A DNA stretch of 64,000 bases from Spirometra erinaceieuropaei (GCA_902702965.1 CACRXP010000092.1:1381657-1445656), one strand, 5' to 3'. Positions 51,101 to 57,136 are shown, counted from the first letter of the stretch. Translations and numbers: made by a program. Notes: generated from the letters alone by a model not told the origin.

Positions 51101-53991
51101 GGAAGGCCTAACTACTCATACGAATGGATGCAGCCCTACCCAGTAAACACAGAACCATCTGTCTTTTAAGACAAGCCCAGAGCAGTCGACCCTGTAGCTC
51201 TAACTATCCAAAATCCCCTGCTAGCAATTATTCTGCAGTGGACCTATCGCTGTCAAGGTTTGTTTCCTTCACAAAAGGATCGCATGTTGCGGAGAGTTCT
51301 GGCCTTTAAATTGTATCAGGTCGACTATGAAGCCGGATAACTTTCAAAATCCGGTTTGAAAAGGTCTTACCGCTAAAGGCAAGAGTGCCTACAGTCGCCA
51401 CTCTTGAAGTATAAACCGCCGGCAGCCATTACTACCCATTCCCAGGTCTGGCGTTTGAACTAGCATCCGATTGGTCCGTGAGCTGAACGCTGTGCCAGGA
51501 GACCACCGGTTCACGCTTTGTCAACCGCGACCGGAAAGGTTCAAGACCACATGAGTGCGACGTTTTCTGACCGAGCCACTTTGCGAGAGAAAATGTGGAG
51601 CGGGAGAGGGGGCATGGGTGATGTTTTACAGCGGTGTTACCTCCGAGGACCCTCACGGATTGTCGTAGGACAAGGAGTAATTAAGACTGAAACAGGGAGC
51701 TTAAGCACCATCACCCGAACACTCCTAAGCGTCGAATGTCTTCACTGAGCAAGGAGCATTTGTACCGAAACTTGTATATATGGCGGGTGTCCCATTGGCT
51801 GATCAAACACCATTAGATGCAATCCTCGATACAAGCGAAGATGCGAGTCCCAGAAACTAGTTGATGAGAAATGGAAGCGATCGCTGGAACAAGGGCCTTA
51901 TTCGCCTGACGTTTCGGATTCTCACTTGGACCCATCATCTGAGACAGTGAAAGAAAAGATGCGATTCTGACGATGCCAAACGGAGGCTTTACAACAGGCT
52001 AATTTTTACGGTGCAGAAATTCGAAAAACCTACTAAATGCGCTCTGAAGTTGCTTACTGACTTCAGCCTGCCCAACAGATGGTCATCCATGTTCTGGTGC
52101 AAATGACTTAAAAGTCATCCATGCGTTGGTATACGTACCGTCCACTCCAACTTTCGAGTGCGTCTGCCAGTCAGCTCGCCAGATCTGAAACACCACCAGC
52201 GTCAGCATTCTCCGTGAAGTATTATCTCAGGAAGTGCATTTCTCGGCCCCTTCTCCATGTGGCTCACCTACTGCAGGTGTGATCCGAGCCTGAGATGATC
52301 ACAGTGCGCCAAGTGCCCTAGCTTGGAAGGTTGCCAACTGACGCTTCAACTCAGCCCTCGCAGTCAGCCCCGTTGTGTGTTTGTGTTGAGAGGTTGACCA
52401 GTGGACTGAGAGTCAGATTAAAATGGATCCTTCTTAGTGTGACTTCTATGGCATTCTCACTCCGTGGGATTCCGGCCGGGTATGGCACACGCCTAGAGGC
52501 GACTCCGGTTGCGCCAGTCATCGCTCCTGATGCAGTTGGTTAGAATCCTGGTCAATTGTTTGTTGTAGACTACAGCCTGTGGTGTCAAGCCTGGGTGCGG
52601 GTCCGGTCTCGCCCTCTTGACCGGGTCTTGACACCGGGCCCGGGTGTGGGGATAGAGACGAGTGAGTGCGGTAGACGCAACGCAAGTCCACCATCGCTAT
52701 AAAAGAAATTCCGTGCAAGTTGCCGTGCCTGCTCTCACCCTGCTGCAGAGCACACGGTGAATATGGTCAATCACGACGATCCAACTGTCGCGTTAGTGCC
52801 TGCTGAGGACTTCACTCGATTCGGCAGTCCGACATTGCTGGCCAGGAAGCACGTCCGCGACCTCTGATGTTAGGACCATTCACGCATCCGCTAGCCTTTG
52901 TTATACGACAGTGCACTCTTACCGCATTGCCTTCACGGAGTGTCTTGTCGATAAGCGCTATAAGTGCTAAACCTAGTTTCTATTATTTTTTTCAGGTTTC
53001 TGACATTCGCGTCCTCATTAGCCGTGCCAAACATTCCCAGCGCCAGCATGGTCCTTGTGGTCACTGTGCTCTCCTCTGTCGGCGTTCCCACCGAGGGCGC
53101 TGGGCTGCTTTTTGCCATGGAATGGTTCCTGTAAGCAAATGGATTTTATTTTGTCTCCTATGAAATTACTTTATGCATGGGCGGGGGGCTTCTGTCTTTA
53201 AAGCAGAACTTTTAAGCGCCTTCCAGGGGGACCCACACATGCGCACAAACTATCGCTAGACCATGGCAGGGGGGGGGGCGCTCATCGATCGTTCTTACGG
53301 AACTCACTCGTTCCGTAGTGCGTTACGGGCTCTCTCTCTCTCGAGCCCAAGAAAAAGGAGACTAGTTTCCCTTGTCTTAATCAGTAATACCTCATCGATT
53401 TACCTCCTGGAAATGTCGCCTAGGTCGGGATTTACTGTGTATCTGAGCACACAAAGGTAGGAATTTTGATGATCGATATAGTCAGTATGCCCTCCTTAGA
53501 AAGTAAGTGCCCGAACGTATCAATTTTTTGGTAAGTCTCAAGTTAGCATTCGAGCTGTTGAGACTGATCAGTAAGCTTAGGGCCGGGAAGATCTTACATA
53601 ATGCTACGACTGGCGAAATGGACTCAACCGGTTCTGTGTATTCTAGTTCCCACTTGTCTAATGTTTTAGAAGACGCATCAAAAAGTCCGAGATTTCGAGC
53701 TAGAATCCCCAAAAGAAGGAGCGATTCCTTGAAAACACTGCGTGACCTTAGGGTGTTTTTTTCCAAATCTGGAAAAAAGTAAACCTTACTGTGAATAACT
53801 TGTAACAGAAGCCAACTTCGTCCTCTTGTAGGGATCGTTGTCGCTCAGGAAGTGGCGGTCTCTCCATCATGTACATTGCAGCAACAACGCAGGCCATCTA
53901 CGACCGTACAAAAAAGCACGAAAAGGAGACGGAACCGGAGGACGCTGCATCAGGATCTGTCGGGAGCGATAAGGAGAATTTGCCCGTATAG
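23905..53991 (+). CDS. SLC1 (EAAT/glutamate transporter) family membrane protein, divergent, 11 exons
   Basis: Joined exons: 23905-24115, 29005-29079, 36635-36757, 38843-38939, 40242-40284, 40884-40959, 43373-43499, 48577-48807, 50524-50715, 52996-53130, 53832-53991. The total is 1470 nt (489 residues plus TAG), all introns are GT-AG and the frame is continuous. Usual family length is 480-570. Seen: TM1 about 37-58; TM2 with ILPLIAS (72-100); TM3 109-134; the NLFPDNIVG block (170-178); an extracellular loop with sequon NVT at 190; TM4c/TM5; TM6 about 275-305; HP1 (306-330); TM7 ending LFVAQ; HP2 with VGVPTE; TM8 with EWFLDR (434-439). Family role: sodium-coupled glutamate/aspartate or neutral amino-acid uptake at the plasma membrane as a trimer. 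Oddities: NMDGT reads KGDGP (360-364), the HP1 serine cluster reads TTSPA (325-329), and in TM8 the conserved Asn and second Asp are Gly445 and Ile449, while Arg441 is kept. Substrate and ion coupling are therefore uncertain. It could also be a non-transporting relative. Confidence 0.93.
24320..25258. mobile_element. Foldback element, left end missing
   Basis: It has the interior block CATTTGGTAGAAAACCACACC (compare 8390) and its mirror region. The right end AACACTTCATGAGATCCGTGACTGACTGTTA matches the family terminus. The left terminus is not found. Confidence 0.5.
25765..25880 (+). repeat. Telomere-like dispersed repeat, remnant
   Basis: It holds CAGGGTTACATGTTAGG, then ATACGGTAATAAGTCCC, CTCCTGGACTTTAGCTCAAGG and TCATCTGTATTACG, matching the flank blocks at 300-355 and 54535-54570. 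Confidence 0.5.
26029..26600. mobile_element. Foldback element, left half
   Basis: It begins TACAGCGAGTGACCGATC and TCATGAAATGTTGGCC, the family's left end. The arm continues to an interior block near 26590, after which the right half is lost. Confidence 0.6.
27163..28017. mobile_element. Foldback element, left terminus missing
   Basis: The arms CCTCATTGATTTTCGATGGCC (27241-27261) and GGGCATCGAAAATCAGTGAGG (27778-27798) are complementary, as are ATTTCATGGAAAACACGCA and TGCATGTTTTCCATGAAAT. The right end TCATGAGTTAGCACATCTACTGTA is intact, and a SINE begins immediately after it. Confidence 0.7.
28018..28160 (-). repeat. tRNA-derived SINE1, partial, head-to-head with next copy
   Basis: On the minus strand it ends in CCTTGTCTTTGTCGGTAATA, and its tRNA-like head is truncated at the junction with the oppositely oriented copy that starts at about 28136. 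Confidence 0.6.
28136..28455 (+). repeat. tRNA-derived SINE1, near complete
   Basis: TACATTCCCGATCGCAACCG leads into the tRNA-like head (GTGGCTCAGTGATTAAAGG, then GGGATCGAGCCCC) and the body ending TCCCTTGTCTTTGTCGGTAA. A linker carrying GAACGAGTGAGTTCCGCG follows. A foldback right end (28461-28547) lies just beyond. Confidence 0.7.
28461..28547. mobile_element. Foldback element, right-end fragment
   Basis: ATTACAACTCCTCTTAAGCG, then a GCTGAATATTTCATGTGATCGG terminus like those at 12690 and 45690. Confidence 0.4.
29005..29079 (+). CDS. SLC1 gene, exon 2 (residues 72-95 and split codons)
   Basis: Acceptor TTTCAG|CA. It encodes MPGDIYLRLLQLTILPLIAS, the TM2 segment that is the clearest family signature (PGE.LMRML...ILPLI in EAATs). 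The donor is G|GTTTGT at 29080, weaker than the other donors, but it is the only choice that joins in frame to VIAALDPKKNG in exon 3. Confidence 0.88.
29245..29428 (+). repeat. tRNA-derived SINE1, divergent
   Basis: GAGCTCGTGGTCCAATGGTT opens the tRNA-like head, with CAGGTTCGAGTTTAG as box B. The body ends CCGTTGTCTTTCTTG. It is not a functional tRNA because the 3' half does not close the cloverleaf. Confidence 0.6.
29455..29640. repeat. AT-rich simple repeat
   Basis: Alternating TATA/TAA tracts at 29464-29482 and 29566-29632. Confidence 0.7.
29798..29880 (+). repeat. tRNA-like sequence, probably SINE2 head
   Basis: AGCCACGAAGCTCGAGTGGTTAGAGCG has a box A and GTGAGTTCAACTCTCAC has a box B with a good T stem. 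The acceptor ends do not pair convincingly and the sequence resembles the SINE2 heads at 35838 and 58850, so I favour a SINE over a tRNA gene. Confidence 0.45.
30081..30142 (-). ncRNA. Hammerhead ribozyme, core intact
   Basis: On the minus strand: CTGATGA, a perfect 6-bp stem II (GGATTC/GAATCC) and GAAACGTC. Stem I is AGGC with GTCT, then an internal loop, then AGGT with ACCT. It lies in the PLE terminal repeat 3' of the endonuclease remnant. Confidence 0.75.
30143..30720 (-). pseudogene. Penelope-like element relic, end of GIY-YIG protein
   Basis: Minus-strand translation shows NHTFKFDEA, VSRELLESWFSDPQ-like sequence and NDLPAPYSLL, the conserved C-terminal block of the PLE endonuclease, interrupted by stops and frameshifts. 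A CTG run at 30649-30660 lies in its 5' part. The terminal repeat with a hammerhead follows at 30081. It is dead, and antisense to the SLC1 intron. Confidence 0.65.
30741..31174. repeat. Tandem duplication, 210-bp unit, two copies
   Basis: 30741-30950 and 30951-31174 share GGTCG.ATAA, GAGTAATA.T, TGATAGCG.GTTAC, CAATAAAATGG.CAATAAGAGTGCGTT, AAACTCCTAATCTCTTCTCT and CAGGTCAGAATGAACGT. The offset is 210 bp. No coding content. Confidence 0.85.
31175..31734. other. Intronic, nothing recognised
   Basis: One short + frame (31341-31586) has no recognisable motif. Confidence 0.3.
31735..31990 (-). repeat. tRNA-derived SINE1, old divergent copy
   Basis: It keeps GTTAGCCGTCGTCAG and GGGATCCGAACTCAGG (box B on the minus strand), the CCATTGAGTCAAGGATCTGTTG region and a GACAAATACAGGGAAAGG tail. 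Mutations are many. Confidence 0.5.
31991..33469. other. Intronic, nothing recognised
   Basis: Includes an unexplained minus frame 33149-33376 (75 codons) without recognised homology. Confidence 0.3.
33499..33555 (-). ncRNA. Hammerhead ribozyme, core intact
   Basis: Minus strand: CTGATGA, stem II GGGTTC/GAATCC closing a GAGCAG loop, and GAAACGTC followed by AGGC that pairs with GTCT upstream. Predicted cleavage is after GTC. Stem III is only the palindromic ACGT, as in PLE-type minimal hammerheads. Confidence 0.75.
33823..33879 (+). ncRNA. Hammerhead ribozyme, core intact
   Basis: Same fold as the copy at 33499 but on the plus strand, so the two face each other. CTGATGA is at 33833-33839, GAAA at 33859-33862 and the GTC cleavage triplet at 33864-33866. 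Confidence 0.75.
33906..34894. other. Intronic, (CT)n only
   Basis: A CT-rich microsatellite lies at about 34250-34280. Otherwise unrecognised. Confidence 0.35.
34895..35713 (-). pseudogene. Unrecognised decayed open stretch, antisense in intron 2
   Basis: A minus-strand frame is open from about 35603 to 35118 with a single stop, and neighbouring frames extend it on both sides. Overlapping frames of this density are unusual here. Seen: a cysteine-rich patch (CTCCGC and CCGCS type) near 35470-35560, and no known domain. I do not recognise it. It could be a decayed transposon gene or chance. Confidence 0.25.
35838..36090 (-). repeat. tRNA-derived SINE2, near complete
   Basis: The minus strand starts GGGGCCTCGTAGCTCATGTGG (box A), with GGGTTCGAATCCCACCGG (box B, perfect T stem). 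The body includes the complement of TTTGGATCAAGTTACCCGCCC and CAGCTGACTACCAGGC. It is the best copy of this family in the window. Confidence 0.7.
36091..36634. other. Intronic, nothing recognised
   Basis: End of intron 2 up to the acceptor, without supportable features apart from the pyrimidine tract. Confidence 0.3.
36635..36757 (+). CDS. SLC1 gene, exon 3 (residues 97-136 and split codons)
   Basis: Acceptor CCCCTTTAG|TG. It encodes VIAALDPKKNGR, equivalent to the SLDSKASGK loop of EAATs, then TM3 (ISIIGVSYVVLINLLGAV...). Donor G|GTACGT at 36758. Confidence 0.9.
37250..38200 (-). pseudogene. Penelope-like element relic (reverse transcriptase and linker)
   Basis: Minus-strand translation from 38195 gives a palm fragment (DYFTFDETVNEQMKDTSPGSP, VVSKLLDSPVFQRR). 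A second piece at about 37560-37660 gives YIRHVSEAVNRILMPLG and ATIRRQIMGP, the linker before the GIY-YIG domain. The catalytic Asp motif and most of the endonuclease are missing. It is more divergent than the other copies, suggesting a different PLE subfamily. Confidence 0.65.
38225..38535 (-). repeat. PLE terminal repeat
   Basis: It holds GGAGACACGATCGCTGGGAC, the hammerhead region and then the terminal-repeat body (CATGATACCGCATACCTATA, CCCCCTTCATCCGGGATCGT). It is continuous at its right side with the dispersed repeat at 38536-38690. Confidence 0.65.
38316..38372 (-). ncRNA. Hammerhead ribozyme motif, core mutated
   Basis: The same fold, but GAAA reads GAAC at the stem III junction, and the GTCT strand of stem I is TTCT. 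Probably inactive. Confidence 0.55.
38536..38690 (-). repeat. Dispersed repeat, inverted copy of 2907-3050
   Basis: Reverse complement shares GTGACCAGGCGGTGTGAGTG and GAGGGGTTTATTGTGCACAG with 2907-3050. The function is unknown. Confidence 0.55.
38843..38939 (+). CDS. SLC1 gene, exon 4 (residues 138-168 and split codons)
   Basis: Acceptor TTTTCTAG|GA. It encodes a Ser/Thr-rich extracellular stretch (ITPPSSSGNNALTG) and then DVFRDMF, matching DLIRNMFP of EAATs. Donor A|GTAAGT at 38940. Skipping this splice would hit TAG at once. Confidence 0.87.
38940..40241 (+). other. SLC1 intron 4 (1.3 kb)
   Basis: GTAAGT to TTTTAG. It contains a decayed SINE1 at 39495-39720. The remainder is unrecognised. 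Confidence 0.8.
39495..39720 (-). repeat. tRNA-derived SINE1, divergent
   Basis: GTCGACAAAGACAAGTGAG, GTCGTCAGCC, GGATTCGAACCCAGG (box B on the minus strand) and AACGGATCTGTTGACTTGTCG are recognisable. Confidence 0.55.
40242..40284 (+). CDS. SLC1 gene, exon 5 (residues 170-183)
   Basis: Only 43 nt. It completes Tyr169 and encodes NLFPDNIVGVTIFQ, the conserved NxFPxNxV block before TM4 of the family. Acceptor TTTTAG|C, donor CAG|GTAACA. Ends in phase 0. Confidence 0.87.
40285..40883 (+). other. SLC1 intron 5 (0.6 kb)
   Basis: GTAACA to TTTTAG. A tRNA-like fragment with GGGTTGGAATCCCGAG near 40588-40605 may be a SINE relic. Otherwise nothing recognised. Confidence 0.75.
40884..40959 (+). CDS. 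SLC1 gene, exon 6 (residues 184-208)
   Basis: It encodes the TM4b-4c extracellular loop: FRTEVVNVTTMEKTTVSNKP then GTNMIG. NVT at residues 190-192 is a potential N-glycosylation site, where EAATs also carry them. Acceptor TTTTAG|T, donor G|GTAGGT. Confidence 0.85.
41385..41640 (+). repeat. Telomere-like dispersed repeat
   Basis: About 150 bp of irregular TTAGGG/GGTTAAGG units (41445-41600) are followed by GATACAGGAATATCTGG. The left flank AATTCCAGAGGGG recurs near 42020 with more TTAGG-type units. Confidence 0.6.
42205..42705 (+). repeat. Telomere-like dispersed repeat, inverted partner of 22590-23045
   Basis: AATACTGTTGACCTACTTAA opens the left flank, TTAGGG-like units run from about 42380 to 42505, and CCTGTTACCATCGGTCCCGT and GGTGCGGCTACATAACCATA form the right flank. 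All are in reverse-complement order at 22590-23045. Confidence 0.75.
43373..43499 (+). CDS. SLC1 gene, exon 7 (residues 210-250)
   Basis: It encodes GVLFVSIVFGAAARASKEKG (TM4c, like NVLGLVVFSVALGIA in EAATs) and FLDFFASLSEVVTKIMRAFL, the start of TM5. Acceptor TTCAAG|GT, donor AA|GTAAGT at 43500. Confidence 0.9.
43740..43942 (+). repeat. tRNA-derived SINE1
   Basis: CACCGATCGCAACTGACTGG, head GTGGCTCAAAGGTTGGGGCG, box B remnant AGAGTTCAGGTCTCG, tail TCCCTTGTCCCTGCCAGTAA. Confidence 0.65.
44590..44690 (+). repeat. Telomere-like tract, short
   Basis: TTAGGGGTTAATGGCTGGGG, then TTGGGGTTAGGGTCAGG. Confidence 0.45.
44741..45716. mobile_element. Foldback element, complete
   Basis: The left end TACAGTGAGTGAACGATCGC and the right end GATCGGTCACTTACTGTA are complementary, and the arms extend through TTCGATTAGCAAGGATTACTT / AGTAATCCTTCCTAATCGAA and CATTTTTTAGTCGTTTGATAG / mirror at 45412. 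The length is 976 bp with no coding sequence. It is the cleanest representative of the family. Confidence 0.82.
46660..46920 (+). repeat. tRNA-derived SINE1, full length
   Basis: A (GA)n stretch and the GAACGAGTGAGCTCCG linker precede TGTATATTTCCGATCG, the tRNA-like head (box A about 46783-46793, box B GAGTTCAAGCC 46826-46836) and the body ending TCCCTTGTCTTTGTCGGTAA at 46917. A good reference copy of the family. Confidence 0.75.
46985..47420. repeat. Dispersed repeat, partner of 7200-7510 and 52640-52700
   Basis: 46998-47040 (GTGGATTTGCGCTACACC) is mirrored at 52655-52700. 47200-47420 matches 7230-7505. No coding function recognised. Confidence 0.45.
47876..47943. repeat. CTA/CTC trinucleotide repeat
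   Basis: ACTCCTACTCCTACTACTAC-type array with minor interruptions. Confidence 0.8.
48140..48260. repeat. Dispersed repeat, partner of 7020-7150
   Basis: GGTGTCAAGACAGAAGC, GGAGGCGGAGGGCGCAGGT and CCCCCAGGTCCACA correspond to 7026-7122. Confidence 0.45.
48577..48807 (+). CDS. SLC1 gene, exon 8 (residues 252-327)
   Basis: The longest exon (231 nt). It encodes LTPVGVCFMVASSVA (YSPVGI motif of TM5), TM6 (LGLFIATVLTGLAIHFILIV...) and HP1 from KNPFRLLKYSVEPYLISFAT. The HP1 tip, SSSSATLP in the family, starts TTSP here. Acceptor CCACAG|G, donor CC|GTAAGT at 48808. Confidence 0.92.
48808..50523 (+). other. SLC1 intron 8 (1.7 kb)
   Basis: GTAAGT to TTTACAG. A C tract lies at 50077-50089. No repeat family or gene recognised. 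Confidence 0.8.
50524..50715 (+). CDS. SLC1 gene, exon 9 (residues 329-391)
   Basis: It encodes the end of HP1, ISRFTTPLC (like IARFVLPIG), TM7 with AMKGDGPAIF (357-367) where the family has INMDGTALY, then VLFVAQQ and LDVGQVLVVL into HP2. Acceptor TTTACAG|G, donor CT|GTAAGT. Confidence 0.92.
50756..50815. repeat. (CTC)n microsatellite
   Basis: CTC/CCT-rich run 40 bp after the exon 9 donor. Confidence 0.85.
51895..51950 (-). ncRNA. Degenerate hammerhead ribozyme motif
   Basis: Minus strand: CAGATGA in place of CTGATGA, stem II GGGTCC/GAATCC with a mismatch, and an intact GAAACGTCAGGC. Probably inactive. Flanks are PLE terminal repeat. Confidence 0.5.
52996..53130 (+). CDS. SLC1 gene, exon 10 (residues 393-436)
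   Basis: It encodes HP2: FASSLAVPNIPSASMVLVV (family TAASIGAASIPQAGLVTMV), then LSSVGVPTEGAGLLFAMEWF, which keeps the VGLPTE motif and the start of TM8. Acceptor TTTTTTTCAG|G, donor CT|GTAAGC. Confidence 0.93.
53131..53831 (+). other. SLC1 intron 10 (0.7 kb)
   Basis: GTAAGC to TCTTGTAG. It contains a SINE1 remnant (53270-53400). Overlapping frames on both strands at 53482-53782 have no recognised product. Confidence 0.8.
53270..53400 (-). repeat. tRNA-derived SINE1, partial
   Basis: GCGCTCATCGATCG, GGAACTCACTCGTTCC and CTCTCTCTCTCTCGAGCCCAA belong to the SINE1 linker. It continues to a shortened tail (TCCCTTGTCTTAATCAGTAA) without the tRNA head. A G tract precedes it. Confidence 0.55.
53832..53991 (+). 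CDS. SLC1 gene, exon 11 (residues 438-489, stop)
   Basis: It encodes DRCRSGSGGLSIMYIAATTQ, the TM8 core, where the family has DRIRTMVNVLGDSFGAGIV. Arg441 is kept, but the Asn and Asp positions are Gly445 and Ile449. A short hydrophilic cytosolic tail (KKHEKETEPED...DKENLPV) follows. TAG at 53989-53991. Confidence 0.92.
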
Positions 53992-54439
53992 GGTCAAGAT
54001 CCCCTAACTTTTGTATTGTTTATTTTACGAACAGTATTTTACCTACTACTTTAATTTTCAGTAACTATTGTTATTTGCATAAACAAGAAATGACAATGTT
54101 GCACTAAAAGGGCCTTTTGGTTGCAGTTACCCTGTTTAACTTCAGGCGCCCAACACTGTACAGTCGGATATTTAAATGTATGAAAGTAGACCGTCTGTAA
54201 TGCGAGGGCAAGTACACATTAAAGCAACTGATATGACGGGACTGATGACATCACCCTCGTGTGCATCCTGGAATGGGGCTCTCTAGGTGGATATTTTGAT
54301 TTCAAAGTTTATGTTAAGATCTTCCCAGGCGGTAGCAAAACGACTGGCATGCGATGTGCCAGGAGATAACCTACTAAGACAAGGGTGAAGGGCACAGCTA
54401 CAAGTACCACTCCTACGTATCACAAGTGGTTATACTCCA
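53992..54439 (+). other. SLC1 3' flank, probable UTR
   Basis: AT-rich after the stop. An ATTAAA at 54218-54223 is the first polyadenylation-like hexamer I see. An AATAAA at 54536 lies inside a repeat. Assignment is tentative. Confidence 0.3.
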
Positions 54440-54570
54440 AATTCCATGGGGGTGGGATTGGAAATGGGATCAGGAGGGTTTGTGTTAGGGTTGGGAGCCT
54501 CACTGTCAGGGTCCAGGTTAAAGTCAGGACACGGGAATAAATAGTCCTGGAAGTAAGCATAAGACCACCT
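54440..54570 (+). repeat. Telomere-like dispersed repeat, remnant
   Basis: GTGTTAGGGTTGGGAGCC and CAGGGTCCAGGTTAAAG, then ACACGGGAATAAATAGTCC and ACCACCTGCAGTACGCG, parallel to 300-350 and 25800-25870. Confidence 0.5.
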
Positions 54571-54929
54571 GCAGTACGCGAGTGCGCGTGCGCTTATCTA
54601 ACCGACAAGGGAAACTAAGAGGGCCATGCCTCACTTGTGTGATGCCGTTAAACTGTAGTGTTTCAGCTGTAAGTTAAAGGGGCCCTGATAGTCGAATAGA
54701 AATCAAGGTATTAATTGAAATGGTAGCTATACCGGCCGAGATACGAGGTGGACAACTTTTCATTTGACTGCCAAAAATTACGAGTCCGCCAATTAGCTTG
54801 GCTGTCGCGACATGGGTGACCCCGACGTGCTTTTCAGTAGTATATTGCTCAACCCAATAGCCCATCCGGGCCTGCTGGTCGAGGGGATACGAAACAGAGT
54901 GCAGGAGCTAACGCTACATGAAATCCTTC
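54571..54929. other. No recognisable feature
   Basis: Nothing supportable between the telomere-like remnant and the PLE terminal repeat. Confidence 0.3.
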
Positions 54930-55740
54930 TTGAAGAAGGAGACACGATCGCCGGGACAGGAGATTTATTAGCCTGACGTTTCGGATTCCTACTCGAATCC
55001 ATCATCAGAGACAAAAAAGCAGAAACGGGTGGTTGTTGCACAAGGGGCTGCGGTAGTTATAGGATGCAGTAGCCATGCTACCGCATACCTATGAACATTC
55101 ATGGCTCCCCCCTTCATCCGGGACCGTCGCACTTGGTGTGATAATTGCTTGATGGCCGACATCCGAGTCGACAATTGTTGCAATTTCATCACGTGCGTTG
55201 GATGTTGGCGTGATGATTACTCGACCATCTGACGCACCGACCCCGGTGTTGGGAAAAGTGTTCACCTCAGCGCTCCCCGCATGGCTTGTTACTCCGCCTA
55301 GGCGAAGTTTCAGTACGGAGTATGGAATGGGAAGATCGTTGCATTTGTTGATGGAGTGGGGGCCAGTAAAGCATGATTCCCGTAGCTCCCGGCTCACGCG
55401 GTTGTCAGCTCTTGCGAGAATATCGGCCTCATCGAATTTGAATGTGTGACCGGATCTTGTTGAATGAGCCGCAACTTGAGAGCTGGCGTAATCTCTGCGC
55501 ACCGCTGTCGCGTGTTCGGCCATTGGCTTTGAAGCCAATGGCTACCCGCGCAAATTCGTCGACCGGTGCATACGCAAAAGGGACGAAAGTCCTAGCCGCA
55601 CGGACACCAAATCTTGGCGGGTACTTCCGTATGTCAAGAACGTTTCGGAAGCTGTCGGCCGCCTTCTCGCACCACTTAGGGTGCGAGCCTGTCCAGAGCA
55701 ACAGCCAGCATATGATGCGGTGATACCTGGTTAAATATTT
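54930..55740 (-). pseudogene. Penelope-like element: GIY-YIG C-terminal part and terminal repeat
   Basis: Minus strand: linker near 55600-55660 (RNVLDIRKYPP and shifted VSEAV frame), then an open frame 55538-55089 with MAEHATAVRRDYASS, HTFKFDEADILARADNRVSR, a CFTGPHSINKCND block and NDLPIPYSVL, the second half of the GIY-YIG endonuclease. The first catalytic tyrosines lie in a frameshifted or deleted stretch. The frame then reads on into the terminal repeat, which ends at GGAGACACGATCG (54938) with a hammerhead inside. Confidence 0.75.
54961..55020 (-). ncRNA. Hammerhead ribozyme, core intact
   Basis: Minus strand: CTGATGA, perfect stem II (GGATTC/GAATCC), GAAACGTC and stem I AGGC/GTCT. It lies in the terminal repeat just 3' of the endonuclease frame. 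Confidence 0.75.
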
Positions 55741-55884
55741 CAGCCCGCCAAAGGTTCGCCTGTCTTCGGAGATCTAATTTGCAGTTCTGTTCTCGATCCT
55801 GATGCTGCTTGAGATGTAAATCTCGAGGTAGAGGTACACGTCTACAGGTGTGGAGGGCGTTAAATTGACACATACCTGATTCAT

Positions 55885-56112
55885 GTGCAGTGAGTGATCG
55901 ACCTCATGAAATGTTGGCTGAAATTCTGAAATATGTTTTCGATTAGGAAGGATAACTTAGGCGCGGTGGCAATACTGATTGGCTTGTGGCAAAATCCTAT
56001 TTCGAGCTCAGCGGAATATCAGCTTTTGAATACACGGCTTTTCAATCTCCTGTAGAGACCGTACTCGGTAAAAGATGAATACTCGAGTAACATGCATTTG
56101 TCACCTTGTTGC
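55885..56112. mobile_element. Foldback element, left arm only
   Basis: GCAGTGAGTGATCGACC, TCATGAAATGTTGGCTGAAA and TTTCGATTAGGAAGGAT, then CCGTACTCGGTAAAAGATGA, matching 44741-44960. The rest of the element is gone. Confidence 0.6.
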
Positions 56113-56889
56113 TGGAGTTCCCTAATCGCATCAAGTTCGAACTTGGAAAGCACTTCTCCACGCGGCCTGTGAGCCATAAGGAGAGAAAACAGTAAAACCA
56201 CATTGACACGAATGCCTTCCCTAAGTGTGTTCTCGAGATAATAAATCTTAAATACATTTTATGTACGAAAAGGTACCGGGAATCACTTGACATATAAGTT
56301 ATTTGTGTTCGCACGAGAATGACCTGTCTTTTTATGGCAAAATCACCTACAAATATATTTAGCGGGGGATGGAGCCCATTTTGCTTATCACGCTAGCCTA
56401 ATGACCAAAAGTCTCAATGTCATTGGTGGCACACCCTGTCAGCGTCCATTTCAGTCTTCCTGTTTTGTCAATTCTGCCACGTCTCGCGCTTCGCAAAAGT
56501 GGTATGATTTCCGGTTCAAACAATTGTGGAATATGATATTGTAAGTGACGTGTTCCATGGCTGAGATATGTCAATTTATAAACGCCCGATGATTTTACAT
56601 ATCCATCCAAAGCATAAAAAGGTATTCCGAAAAACTTACGGTGCATCAGCTGAACCGCAAATCACACATGTTTTACGGGCAGAACTTCAGCGCGAAAAAC
56701 GAAGAGAGAATTAACGTCAGGTTAAATGAAAGTTGCAGACAAATGCTCCGTGACCATAGAAGATATGTTCGTGAAATCCGTTGCTTAGACTAAAAGGTCA
56801 GCCCTGGCAACTTGTAGTGTCAAGGAGGCTAAATCCTGCTTGGCTAAAGCAAGGCGGGGAAAAGTCCATCTCTTGCGTAATTGTGGTTC
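56113..56889. other. Intergenic, nothing recognised
   Basis: Small frames only, without recognised products. Confidence 0.3.
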
Positions 56890-57104
56890 ACTTGGTTGAG
56901 AACGGCCAGCGGGTAGACGTCAACAAAGCATTCCGAGTCGTCTACAGAATGGACGAAAGGCCTAACCGTATGGACACCAAGTTTTGGCGAGCGCTTCCGT
57001 ATGTCAAGAACTTTTCGGAAGCTGTCGAGGAGGCTTGGTATTCATCTGGTGGACATTTGATTGAGTGCCAAGAAAAGCGAAGAGACGAGCCCCAGGGAGC
57101 AATC
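56890..57104 (+). pseudogene. Penelope-like element fragment (RT/endonuclease linker)
   Basis: In the frame 56781-57146 the peptide RPNRMDTKFWRALPYVKNFS corresponds to PTDLKFWRALLYVKNVSEAV of the 20.8-kb copy. It breaks off in the palindromic terminal repeat that follows. Confidence 0.6.
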
Positions 57105-57136
57105 TTGAAGAAGGAGACACGATCGCTGGGAGAAGG

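Larger units (their letters stand above)
50716..52995 (+). other. SLC1 intron 9 (2.3 kb)
   Basis: GTAAGT to TTTTTTTCAG. It contains a CTC-rich microsatellite (50756-50815), a PLE terminal-repeat fragment with a mutated hammerhead (51880-51960) and a piece of the 47-kb dispersed repeat (52640-52700). Confidence 0.8.

Noticed and set aside
53482..53782. Overlapping open frames on both strands in SLC1 intron 10
   Set aside because: Neither resembles the SLC1 protein or a known family. Including either would break the conserved join between WFL and DRCR.
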